NCBI GenBank assembly: GCA_022767125.1
Contig: JALEPZ010000101.1
Location: 1 to 49,887, forward strand
DNA from: Phocaeicola plebeius
Lineage (GTDB): Bacteria > Bacteroidota > Bacteroidia > Bacteroidales > Bacteroidaceae
Length of the DNA stretch: 49,887 nt
Reading direction: 5' to 3'
Shown here: piece by piece, positions 25,457 to 34,016 of the stretch
Layout of the letters: every line of letters starts with the position of its first letter
How positions within the stretch are numbered: the stretch's first letter is position 1
Position numbers and translations under genes: made by a program
The notes under the pieces: model-generated
What the model was told of the DNA's origin: nothing
Database searches by the model: none
The model's input: the letters and a program-made list of their open reading frames with translations, nothing else

Positions 25457-27565
25457 ATGAAAAGAATCTTTTTGGCATGTATTTGGTGTCTGTTGATTTT
25501 GCCTACAGGCTTATGGGCAAAACGAATTAAGGTGGCGTGCGTGGGCAATAGCATCACGTACGGTGCAGGTATTTCCAACCGGGAGAAAAATTCTTATCCC
25601 GCTCAGTTGCAGTATTACCTGGGCGACGGTTACGAAGTCCGCAATTTCGGCTCGAACGGAGCAACGGCGCAGTCGGACGGCGATTTCCCGTATGTTCGTA
25701 CAGGGGTGTACGGCGAATCAAAGAATTTTCTTCCAGATATTGTTCTGATTAAATTGGGAACCAACGACACCAAACCCCAAAACTGGAAAGACGAAAAGCA
25801 TTTTATGGAAGAGTATCAGACGCTTATCGATACCTACCGCTCGCTGGATTCACATCCGCAGGTGATTCTGCTCACTCCGGTGCGTTGCTTCCTTACCGAA
25901 AAGAACACCATCAGTCCGCGCATTATCGAAGAAAAGGTACATCCGGTAGTCGAACAGCTGGCTTATGATAACGAACTGGGTATCATCAATCTGCATAATC
26001 TATTCGGCAACCAGTGGAATCAGGTCATTATGCCAGACCGTTTGCATCCGTCTTCTATCGGTGCGGGTGAGATAGCGCGTAAAATCGGCGATTACCTGCT
26101 GAATGCAGCTCAAAGGATGCCGGCTGACTTTCTACCCGAAAATGCTACCTCCTTCAATTTTCACGGCTATCAGGGATACGATTTCCAGTTGGATGGGGTT
26201 CCTTGTAAAGTGGTACGTCCGGCTAAAGAAGCACAGGGAAGACCCTGGATATGGCGGGCGCGTTTCTGGGGACATGAGCCGCAGACCGACATCGACTTGC
26301 TGGAGCAAGGTTTCCATGTGGTATATTGCGATGTGACCGACTTGTATGGTGCCGATAAGGCAGTCAAACGCTGGAACAAGTTCTACAAATACCTGGTAAA
26401 TAACGGTTTTCATGAAAAGGCCGTACTGGAGGGTATGAGCCGTGGCGGACTGATTGTTTATAACTGGGCTGCACAAAACACTGATAAAGTGGCTTGTATT
26501 TATGCCGATGCACCGGTTATGGACGTTAAGAGCTGGCCGATGGGAACAGGTGCTTATGCAGGTTCGACCGAGGATATGGCTCGGATGCTGGCAGCCTACG
26601 GCTTTAAGAATGAGGAACAGGCTTTACGCTGGAAAAAGAATCCGCTGAATCATGCGGCCAAGATAGTACGTGCCGGCATTCAGGTGCTACACGTAGTGGG
26701 CGATGCAGACAACATTGTTCCGGTGGCAGAGAATACGGCCCTTTTCGAAGCAGAAATGAAACGTCTCGGTGCTCCGATTACCGTAATTCACAAACCGGGT
26801 ATCGGCCATCATCCGCATTCACTGAATAATCCCGAATCGATTGTACGTTTCATCCTGAAAGCTACCGGCCGGTGGTCCAACAATTGTGCTCATGCCGTTC
26901 CCGGAAATGAGTACCGTTCGGCTGCCGGATGGGTGGAAGGCTCGGAGTGGCATTCGGTAGCACAGGATATCGAAACCACACTGAACGGACGTAAACTGAA
27001 ACTGCTGTTGCTGGGCAATTCTATTACACAAGGCTGGGGCGGCATGCGCAAGCTCGTCAACTACCAACTGGGCAAGCAGGCCATGGACAACGCTTTAGGA
27101 CAGGGGAACTGGGAGAGTGCCGGTATCTCGGGCGACCGTACACAGAACTTGCTTTGGCGTGTCCGCTACGGAAACTACAACCGTTGTACGCCCGAATATG
27201 TGGTGATTGCCATCGGAATCAATAATCTGATAGTCGATCAGGACACAGCAGACGATACGGCTGAAGGTATCATTGCCGTTACAGAAGAAGCGTGCAAACA
27301 GTTCCCTGATTCAAAGATTATCCTGTTGGGACTTTTCCCTTCCGGAAAAGAGCAGGGCAGTGCAGCCCGTGAACAGTGTAACCGCGTTCATAAACTGCTG
27401 GGAACATATAACTTCGGAGTTCAGGTCAGTTACACCAATCCTACAGACTGGTTTCTTGACGAACATGGAACGATTCGTGATGGACTTTACATCGGCGATT
27501 ATATCCACTTTACCGACAAAGGTTATGCTTGTGTTGCCTCACATTTGATACAGTTAATGAAATAA
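25457..27565 (+). CDS. Secreted three-domain esterase: SGNH, alpha/beta-hydrolase, SGNH
   Basis: The product has 702 residues with a signal peptide (1-21). Domain 1 (about 23-215) is SGNH/GDSL: Ser32 in GNSIT, Asn103 in GTND, Asp194/His197 in DRLHPS. Domain 2 (about 230-470) is an alpha/beta-hydrolase: nucleophile Ser328 in GMSRGG, acid in VVGDADNIVP (Asp416 or Asp418), His451 in GIGHHPHS. Domain 3 (about 510-702) is a second SGNH unit: Ser522 in GNSITQGWGG, Asn589 in IGINN, Asp681/His684 in GDYIHFTDKGY. All three catalytic sets look intact. Such enzymes usually remove acetyl or other acyl groups from glycans. It is a single-gene unit behind promoter B, and its codon use is more AT-rich than that of the flanking GH2 genes. 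Confidence 0.85.
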   Translation: MKRIFLACIWCLLILPTGLWAKRIKVACVGNSITYGAGISNREKNSYPAQLQYYLGDGYEVRNFGSNGATAQSDGDFPYVRTGVYGESKNFLPDIVLIKLGTNDTKPQNWKDEKHFMEEYQTLIDTYRSLDSHPQVILLTPVRCFLTEKNTISPRIIEEKVHPVVEQLAYDNELGIINLHNLFGNQWNQVIMPDRLHPSSIGAGEIARKIGDYLLNAAQRMPADFLPENATSFNFHGYQGYDFQLDGVPCKVVRPAKEAQGRPWIWRARFWGHEPQTDIDLLEQGFHVVYCDVTDLYGADKAVKRWNKFYKYLVNNGFHEKAVLEGMSRGGLIVYNWAAQNTDKVACIYADAPVMDVKSWPMGTGAYAGSTEDMARMLAAYGFKNEEQALRWKKNPLNHAAKIVRAGIQVLHVVGDADNIVPVAENTALFEAEMKRLGAPITVIHKPGIGHHPHSLNNPESIVRFILKATGRWSNNCAHAVPGNEYRSAAGWVEGSEWHSVAQDIETTLNGRKLKLLLLGNSITQGWGGMRKLVNYQLGKQAMDNALGQGNWESAGISGDRTQNLLWRVRYGNYNRCTPEYVVIAIGINNLIVDQDTADDTAEGIIAVTEEACKQFPDSKIILLGLFPSGKEQGSAAREQCNRVHKLLGTYNFGVQVSYTNPTDWFLDEHGTIRDGLYIGDYIHFTDKGYACVASHLIQLMK

Positions 27566-27712
27566 CATTTATAAAAACAGATTTGTCACGAATGACATAC
27601 CAGTTGCCGACGGACAGCAGTTCAACGCCATCTCTTACCCAAAGCGAAGTGCGGCTCATCGCCGTTTTGGGGGGCGAATCGTGGGCCGGTAAAACCGCAG
27701 TTATCAACCCAT

Positions 27713-27774
27713 AAGAATGGCTGTTGTAATTCTACTACAACAACTATTATAAAACACTTACAACGGCTATTCTT
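27713..27774. repeat. Nested inverted repeat after the triple-esterase gene
   Basis: AAGAATGGCTGTTGTAA (27713-27729) pairs with TTACAACGGCTATTCTT (27758-27774), 17 bp with two G-T pairs; an inner alternative hairpin GTTGTA/TACAAC shares part of the left arm. It could terminate the upstream transcript. The flanks (27600-27712 and 27775-27880) contain no gene I can support, though GTTAACGACGC and similar short palindromes near 27790 hint at recombination-related DNA. Confidence 0.45.
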
Positions 27775-27916
27775 GCAAAATACCGCCGAGTTAACGACGC
27801 TAAACGAGGTCTGCCCCTCCTTTAGTTATAATTCAACCGTGAAGCCACAAATGGGATAGCATGCGCCTATGTAGGGTGGTGTACGAAAAGGGACAGACTT
27901 CCCCATTCAGAGTCTG

Positions 27917-28013
27917 TTCCTTTTTATCTATTTTTTCATGTTTTTGACTTCCGAAATCTATAACCTTCCTTTCTCATTTTCCAAGGGGCAATCGTGAATA
28001 AACCCTATCTTTG
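27917..28013 (+). promoter_or_regulatory. Promoter/operator C of susC2-susD2 (shared regulon element)
   Basis: TTCCTTTTTATCTATT at 27917-27932 (GTACATT changed to ATCTATT), ACTTCCGAAATCTATAACC near 27948-27966, and the -7 element TATCTTTG at 28006-28013. The core-to-(-7) distance is again 80 bp. The three altered core bases may weaken or change regulation relative to A, B and D. Confidence 0.65.
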
Positions 28014-28059
28014 CAATTGTGAGAATCAACCTATTTTATTCATCAAAGAACTAATGCTA

Positions 28060-28198
28060 ATGAAGGAAAAAAGCCAGACAATGGGCAAGATTATCTGGCT
28101 TGAAATCTAAGCTCAAATTGTTTTAAAAGGGGCAGTAACTATGCCGTCATCAATTCAAACCTTACAATTATCGAACAAAATTAGACATAATAATTGTC
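28060..28198 (+). ncRNA. Conserved structured 5' leader of susC2
   Basis: Hairpin 1 is AAGCCAGA (28071-28078) with TCTGGCTT (28094-28101), its loop holding ATGGGCAA as in the susC1 leader. A weak hairpin 2 is GGCA (28131-28134) with TGCC (28142-28145), 7-nt loop. The box TAGACATAATAATTGTCATGAA touches the start codon. Distances to the ATG (128 bp from hairpin 1) and to the -7 element (65 bp) match those of susC1 (130 and 64). A short frame through hairpin 1 differs in reading frame between the two leaders, so RNA structure rather than a leader peptide is conserved. Confidence 0.55.
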
Positions 28199-31100
28199 AT
28201 GAATAAATGTTTTAAATACTTTTCAAGCAAATATGGTAAATTTTTCATAGCAGCCAGCATTATAGGTTTACCTACAGTGGCTGAACATGCATTCGCTGTT
28301 CAACACACTCTCTCGCAGATAGAGCAACAAAAGAAAATCACAGTCAGTGGTAAAGTGTTAGATACCAATAACGAAGCCATTATCGGTGCTACCATTTTGG
28401 AAAAGGGAAGCGGAAATGGAACCGTCACCAATATGAACGGTGAGTTCTCGTTGGATGTAGCCCCCAATGCTATTCTGGAAGTATCCTATATTGGATATAC
28501 TACCACAACCGTAAAGGTTCCTCGGGGTGCCAATCGTGTAATGAGCATCAAGTTGCAAGAAGACAACAAAATTCTGGATGAAGTGATTGTGGTCGGTTAT
28601 GGTACGACCAGTACCCGAAAGAACAGTACCGCCGTGTCCGTTGTGGACAATACTAAGATCAAAGAAGTTCCTTTTTCAGACATGGGATCCAGTCTTCAAG
28701 GTCGTGTAGCGGGTATCATCGTACAGCAAGGCTCGGCAGAACCGGGTCAGAACGGAGCCAGTGTCTCTATTCGCGGAAATGGTGCTCCCCTCTATGTCAT
28801 CGATGGTTTTGTATCCACTTCGGCACAATTCATGCAGTTGAACAAGAATGATATTGAGTCGTTGACTGTCTTGAAAGATGCCGCTTCAACAACCGTTTAT
28901 GGTATGAATGCCGGAAACGGAGTCGTGGTGGTCAAGACCAAGCAAGGGTCTGTAGGTAAGCTGGGGGTCAGCTACCAGGGGAATTTTGCCTTCAATTCTC
29001 CTTCTTATCCTGCGGAAAGAATGGACGCCTATGAATATGCGACCGCAATTAATAAACTATACCAGGGCTTGGGTTATGGTATCAACAGTTTTAAGACTCC
29101 CGAGGAGATGGCAGAAATTGCCGCCAATGTAGGCTCATATACAAACTGGGAAAAAGAACTCCTCAAGAACCATGCGGCCCAGAGTGAGCATACCCTTTCT
29201 GTCACTGGAGGCAACGAAAAGGTGAAAATGTTCAGCAGCCTTAATTATCTGACGCAGGATGGTATCATTAAAGGCGACGCTCTTCAATACCACCGATACA
29301 ATTACCGCATCAATGCCTCGGGTAATTTTGAAGAGATTGGACTTACGGTAGGCATGGGAGTCAACGGGACATTGACGGATGAAGATTATCCTGCAGCCAG
29401 TGCCTATACTATCTACTCCCGCCTGAAAGACAGAAATCCGTTTGAAATCGCCTATAACCCGGATGGCACCATATCCAATCAGTTTGACAATCCTGCATTG
29501 GTAATCGAGAGCCCGGGCTATTACAAGCTGCGTACGGTATATAACCAGCTCACAATGAATGTCAACTGGAATATTCCTTGGGTCAAGGGGTTGAGTGTTG
29601 GATTTGATGGTAATTACAATATCACGTCAAAAGATGAGGCGGATTGGATAGAAACAGCTCCCTATTATGACGCAGATGGGAATGTGACCTACCCGAATCC
29701 TTCTGACATTAGTCTCACGCGGTCTTCCTACCAGAACCATCGGTATGACATCAATTTCAAGGTAGACTACAAGAATACGTTTGCAGAAAAGCATAATGTG
29801 GCCGCTACGTTTGTACACAATCGGCAGTATTATCATGGGAATTCGTTGAGCGCATACGCCAACACCTTCTATACCAATGTCATTCATCAATTACAGAAGG
29901 GCGATGCCGAGAGTGTGACAGCCAGCAACAGTGAAAGCGAACAAGCCTCTCTGGGCTATGTAGGGCGTCTGCACTACGACTTTAACAACCGGTACATGAT
30001 TGAATTTGCCGGACGCTATGACGGATCGGACTGTTTCCCCAAAAACAAACGTTTTGGATTCTTCCCCTCTGTCTCCGCGGGTTGGACCATTTCGGATGAG
30101 GGTTTCTTCGATTTCCTGAAAAGAAACAAGATTCTGGACTATCTGAAGATACGTGCCTCTTACGGAGAATTGGGTATCAATGGAGCCAGTCACGATGCCT
30201 ATGCGTATCTGCAGACCTATAATTACAATTCCAGTGCCTATGTCATCGGTGGGAAACTTGTCAATTCAGTCACTCCAGGTGTCACGCCCAGTGAGAACCT
30301 GACATGGTACACCCGCAGGAAAACAGACGTAGGTATAGACTTTGCCACGTTGAACAATAAGTTGGAAGGAGCAGTTGACTGGTTCTATGAAAGCACCAAG
30401 GGTTATTTAGCTTCTCCGAACTATGAGTACACCGATCCGTTGGGCTATAGTCTGCCCCAGATAGTGTCGGACGCAGAAGACCGCAATGAAGGCCTGGATG
30501 GATACTTGAAATATAAGGACAAGGCTGGTACGTTAGAGTACTCAGTGGGCGCCAACTTTACGTGGTATCACGCCATAGCTGCAAAAACCAACGAGGACAA
30601 GGTGACTTTATCCAATCCTTATACCAGAACCCAAGGCTATCTTTATAACTATTTGGGCACGGGATATGTCGGTAGCCAGATTTACCAGACGGCTGAAGAA
30701 ATTCTGAACAATCCTAAACGGGAAAAGTCGCGAGATTTGCGTCCGGGTGACCTCTGGTATGAAGATGTGAACGGTGACGGTAAGATTGACGGTCAGGACC
30801 AAAGAAAGTATGGACACAGCAAGAATCCGACTTTTGTCTATGGTTTTGACATATCACTGGCATGGAAGGGATTCAGCCTGTTGGCAAACATCCAAGGTAC
30901 TGGACGCAGACAGATATACATGAGCAATATAGCTCAAGGACAAGAAGGGGAAAGAAGACTGGACTTTGCTTATCAATTGGATACCTGGAGTCCTGAAAAC
31001 ACCAATTCCTCCTTCCCGCGTCCCGGTAACCTCTCGTTGAACGAGAACAACAACTATGCAAGTTCGGATTTCTGGGCACGTGACGCACAATACATCCGGC

Positions 31101-31309
31101 TGAAGTCACTGACCATCGCCTATGACTTTAAGCATGCGCTGTTGAAAAAGGAGAACTGGGTGAAAGAATTGTCGGTATTCGCATCGGGTGTCAACTTGTT
31201 TGCCATAGGTCCTTCTGTCAAGTACGCCGATCCCGAGGCCTCGAATTTTGATGGATATGCTTATCCGATGATGAGGACAATCTCATTTGGACTCCAATTA
31301 GGATTTTGA
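28199..31309 (+). CDS. susC: SusC/RagA-family TonB-dependent outer-membrane transporter 2
   Basis: The product has 1036 residues with an N-terminal signal region (FSSKYGKFFIAASIIGLPTV) and a carboxypeptidase-regulatory-like domain from about residue 46 (ITVSGKVLDTNNEAIIGATI). The plug has LDEVIVVGYGTTSTRKNS, VSIRGNGAPLYVIDGF, and IESLTVLKDAASTTVYGMNAGNGVVVV. The C-terminal barrel ends in ...ISFGLQLGF. It is only distantly related to SusC1, so it is not a recent duplicate, although the two share promoter and leader elements. It has lower GC than most of the locus. It forms an operon with susD2 (29 bp) and a small lipoprotein. Confidence 0.95.
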   Translation: MNKCFKYFSSKYGKFFIAASIIGLPTVAEHAFAVQHTLSQIEQQKKITVSGKVLDTNNEAIIGATILEKGSGNGTVTNMNGEFSLDVAPNAILEVSYIGYTTTTVKVPRGANRVMSIKLQEDNKILDEVIVVGYGTTSTRKNSTAVSVVDNTKIKEVPFSDMGSSLQGRVAGIIVQQGSAEPGQNGASVSIRGNGAPLYVIDGFVSTSAQFMQLNKNDIESLTVLKDAASTTVYGMNAGNGVVVVKTKQGSVGKLGVSYQGNFAFNSPSYPAERMDAYEYATAINKLYQGLGYGINSFKTPEEMAEIAANVGSYTNWEKELLKNHAAQSEHTLSVTGGNEKVKMFSSLNYLTQDGIIKGDALQYHRYNYRINASGNFEEIGLTVGMGVNGTLTDEDYPAASAYTIYSRLKDRNPFEIAYNPDGTISNQFDNPALVIESPGYYKLRTVYNQLTMNVNWNIPWVKGLSVGFDGNYNITSKDEADWIETAPYYDADGNVTYPNPSDISLTRSSYQNHRYDINFKVDYKNTFAEKHNVAATFVHNRQYYHGNSLSAYANTFYTNVIHQLQKGDAESVTASNSESEQASLGYVGRLHYDFNNRYMIEFAGRYDGSDCFPKNKRFGFFPSVSAGWTISDEGFFDFLKRNKILDYLKIRASYGELGINGASHDAYAYLQTYNYNSSAYVIGGKLVNSVTPGVTPSENLTWYTRRKTDVGIDFATLNNKLEGAVDWFYESTKGYLASPNYEYTDPLGYSLPQIVSDAEDRNEGLDGYLKYKDKAGTLEYSVGANFTWYHAIAAKTNEDKVTLSNPYTRTQGYLYNYLGTGYVGSQIYQTAEEILNNPKREKSRDLRPGDLWYEDVNGDGKIDGQDQRKYGHSKNPTFVYGFDISLAWKGFSLLANIQGTGRRQIYMSNIAQGQEGERRLDFAYQLDTWSPENTNSSFPRPGNLSLNENNNYASSDFWARDAQYIRLKSLTIAYDFKHALLKKENWVKELSVFASGVNLFAIGPSVKYADPEASNFDGYAYPMMRTISFGLQLGF

Positions 31310-31338
31310 TAATCGAATTAATTAAATAGATACAAGTG

Positions 31339-33216
31339 ATGAAAAAATATCTATATGCAGCATTGTTGGGTATCGCCACATTAGGAGCGACATCATGCTC
31401 CGACTTCTTGGATACCAAACCTTATGATAAGATCACCAGCGACGACACATGGAACAATGAAGAGTTGACCAAGTCATACATCTATTCTCTGTATTCGGAT
31501 GTGCTCCAGCAGAACTTGTGGTTGGGTGCGTACGGCGCGGTGTATAGTTGCCGTGCGGAGAGTTGCACAAAGAATGCCATGACGGGAACACTGAATGGTT
31601 CTTACTGGTCCAGAGACCGTGCTGAGTTGCTTACCAACGATGACAATTACGGATGGCTGAGTTTTAATGTCTTGTGGAGAATCCATACCGCCATGGAGGA
31701 AATCAATAACAGTTCCCTCTTCTCCGAAGCATTCAAGGAGCAATTAGTAGGAGAATTGAAGTTCCTGCGGGCGGCACACTATTTTCTGTACGCAAGACAA
31801 TATGGAGGACTGCAGATCATTGACCGGGTGCTGACCCTGGACGACGATATGCAGATACCCCGTGCGGGTATCCGTGAGACGTATGATTTCATACTGAACG
31901 ACTTGAAGGAGGCAGCCAAAGTACTCCCTTCGCCGGAAGCAACGGAAAGAGGACGTGCCAGCAATGCTGCAGCCAATGCCCTTTTGATGAGGGTTGCCAA
32001 CCAAGCTGCGGCCTACGTTGATGGAGGCAAATCAGACAGCAACTATTACAATGATGTCATAGCTGCCGGAAATGCCATTGGCTTGGATGCGAGCGGTAGT
32101 CAACTCAGTCCTTATTATAACTTGTTCCGTTCGTATGAAACGGCCGTTGATGCTTCCGAACAAATCCTGATTGTAGAACGTTCCAGCAAAAACACCTCCT
32201 TGTTCAGTGTACCTATGCAGTATCAGGGATTATGGTACGCTGGCCATATCTCTCAATATGCGAAGGAACACTTTCCTATAACCGTCACCATGAACTTTTG
32301 GGGCATGGATGGAGGATCGTGGCCCACGCAAGACCTGGTGGATGACTATCTGGTTCGGGATGTTGCCGACGGACAAATGAAGTACTGGGAGGATGCCTCC
32401 TATGTGCAGACTGGAGTGAATGTGGATGAAAAAATGTATTTTAGCCGTGATAGGCATCGGGACCTGCGATTCTATACGACCGTCCTTTACGACAGCTGTA
32501 TGTACTTCAATGAGCAGGCCCGCATTTTCTTCCGTCGGGATGGTAACTGCAGCAATTCCAACAGCAAGATCAATGAGGGCGCTTTTGAAGAATATGGATG
32601 TCTGGCAGGTGATTTAGACAACTATAACTCATCTACTGGATATGCTATGGTGAAATACCATTATGACCACATTGTTAGCTTACCCTCACCCTCAGCGCAG
32701 ATGTTGGATTATTGCTTTTCTGTGTTACGATATGGAGAGGCATATTTGAACATGGCAGAAGCTTACCTGATGAAAGGCGATTTTGAGAATGCGAAGCGGT
32801 ATATGATTCCGACAATGGTCAAGCATGGAGGATTCAATGAACAGCAGGCGCAGGACTATCTGGCAGGCAAATCAGGAAACGGATGGTATGATTCGCTGTT
32901 CGAGGCGTACAAGCGGGAACGTAATGTTGAGATGGTGTACGAGAACAACGACCGCTATTGGTCATTGCTCCGGTGGGGAATGCGCCAGAGCGGAGGAGCT
33001 GAGGACAACGGCTATGTCACGAATGGCTTTGTCATCCCAGAGCTGACAGGTTCGTTGAGAGGTATCCGTATCTCACGGGATGGCCGGGACTATAGTTTCT
33101 TTGAAGATAACAATGTTATCGGAGAGGCCAAATTCACCCCGAAACGATATCTATTGCCTTTGAGCCGCAGTTTCTGCATGAAATCAGGAGTGAAGCAAAA
33201 TCCCGGATGGGAATAA
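31339..33216 (+). CDS. susD: SusD/RagB-family outer-membrane glycan-binding lipoprotein 2
   Basis: The product has 625 residues from the ATG at 31339; a GTG just before it (31336) is a less likely start. The lipoprotein signal is MKKYLYAALLGIATLGATSC, followed by SDFLDTKPYDKITSDDTWNN. SusD features include VGELKFLRAAHYFLYARQYGGLQIIDRV, YGEAYLNMAEAYLMKGDFENAKRY, ERNVEMVYENNDRYWSLLRWGM and the C-terminal KRYLLPLSRSF. It is longer than SusD1 and is paired with SusC2 for uptake, probably of a different oligosaccharide size or type. Confidence 0.93.
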   Translation: MKKYLYAALLGIATLGATSCSDFLDTKPYDKITSDDTWNNEELTKSYIYSLYSDVLQQNLWLGAYGAVYSCRAESCTKNAMTGTLNGSYWSRDRAELLTNDDNYGWLSFNVLWRIHTAMEEINNSSLFSEAFKEQLVGELKFLRAAHYFLYARQYGGLQIIDRVLTLDDDMQIPRAGIRETYDFILNDLKEAAKVLPSPEATERGRASNAAANALLMRVANQAAAYVDGGKSDSNYYNDVIAAGNAIGLDASGSQLSPYYNLFRSYETAVDASEQILIVERSSKNTSLFSVPMQYQGLWYAGHISQYAKEHFPITVTMNFWGMDGGSWPTQDLVDDYLVRDVADGQMKYWEDASYVQTGVNVDEKMYFSRDRHRDLRFYTTVLYDSCMYFNEQARIFFRRDGNCSNSNSKINEGAFEEYGCLAGDLDNYNSSTGYAMVKYHYDHIVSLPSPSAQMLDYCFSVLRYGEAYLNMAEAYLMKGDFENAKRYMIPTMVKHGGFNEQQAQDYLAGKSGNGWYDSLFEAYKRERNVEMVYENNDRYWSLLRWGMRQSGGAEDNGYVTNGFVIPELTGSLRGIRISRDGRDYSFFEDNNVIGEAKFTPKRYLLPLSRSFCMKSGVKQNPGWE

Positions 33217-33241
33217 GACAACAATCAAAAGTTTATAGAAT

Positions 33242-33784
33242 ATGAAAGCAATTTTTAATAGATTACTGGTCGCACTGTTCTCGGTTTTCTTATTCTCAAG
33301 CTGTCTGTATCATAATTTGGAGGAACTGGAGAATTCGAGTGACAAAGACATGACGAATGTAAATTATTCGTATCGTTTTCTGTACAATGATACCATCAAA
33401 AAAGGAACGGTGAACGAAGAAATACAAAAAGACAGAGTGTGTGAAGTGATTTTTAATAAATCACTGGAGAAAACCGAGCAAGGTGGTTTGACGCATTTCA
33501 AAGCTACCCTTACGCATAATGTGAATTGTGTTCAAAAGGGTGGTCCTTCCGGATCGGTCACCAAACAGATGCTGTATGATATGTTCACAAAGAAGATTAC
33601 CCAAGATGGACTGAGTTCATTATGGGTGTATGTATCTATCTCTGATGCGGCGACTGTGACTCCGTTGGACGGAGCTCCTAAACTGGGTACTCCCGGTGAT
33701 TTTTCAGCAAACCGTACCTACCGGGTAACTGCCGCTGACGGTTCATATTCAGATTATGTGTTGGAGACCATCAAGGGATTCTGA
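33242..33784 (+). CDS. Small PUL lipoprotein (possible surface glycan-binding protein)
   Basis: The product has 180 residues. The lipoprotein signal peptide ends in FLFSSC (Cys about 21). The mature part is Thr/Lys-rich beta-type sequence and ends in YRVTAADGSYSDYVLETIKGF, which resembles the DUF5018-type beta domains of PUL lipoproteins; I am not certain of the family. Its position directly after susD2 (25 bp) is where SusE/SusF-like or SGBP proteins are encoded, but it is much shorter than those. No catalytic motif was seen. A strong terminator follows. Confidence 0.65.
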   Translation: MKAIFNRLLVALFSVFLFSSCLYHNLEELENSSDKDMTNVNYSYRFLYNDTIKKGTVNEEIQKDRVCEVIFNKSLEKTEQGGLTHFKATLTHNVNCVQKGGPSGSVTKQMLYDMFTKKITQDGLSSLWVYVSISDAATVTPLDGAPKLGTPGDFSANRTYRVTAADGSYSDYVLETIKGF

Positions 33785-33853
33785 CGATACTCGTGATGGA
33801 CTGAAACCAATCATGGAGTAAGGCACTTATAAACTGCCGATACCGAAGGACTT

Positions 33854-33919
33854 GAATCGTGTATAGGAGTTAAAGCTAATGGATCTCAACATCCTTAGCT
33901 TTGGCTCCTAACACGATTC
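33854..33919 (+). terminator. Long-stem terminator of susC2-susD2-lipoprotein
   Basis: The arms 33854-33879 (GAATCGTG...AAAGCTAA) and 33895-33919 (TTAGCTTT...CACGATTC) pair over about 25 bp with one bulge and two G-T pairs, loop about 15 nt. A short T/C-rich stretch follows further on. It lies 70 bp after the lipoprotein stop and before the araC regulator promoter. Confidence 0.65.
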
Positions 33920-33979
33920 TAATGGTTCTTCCTGTTGAATTTTCCTCCTTCTTGTTTTGCATTCCTCAAAAATTATACG

Positions 33980-33987
33980 TACCTTTA
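33980..33987 (+). promoter_or_regulatory. -7-like element for araC regulator 2
   Basis: TACCTTTA matches TAnnTTTG in all but the last base, 37 bp before the ATG at 34017, with a TTTG about 22-25 bp further upstream (near 33955) acting as a possible -33 box. It suggests a regulator gene with its own basal promoter. Confidence 0.4.
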
Positions 33988-34016
33988 CATCACAATACAG
34001 AAAAAGATTGGACACT

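Noticed and set aside
27510-27707. Minus-strand 65-codon frame in the intergenic region after the triple esterase
   Set aside because: Overlaps the end of the esterase gene, has no recognisable domain and no start signal; left as unexplained intergenic DNA.
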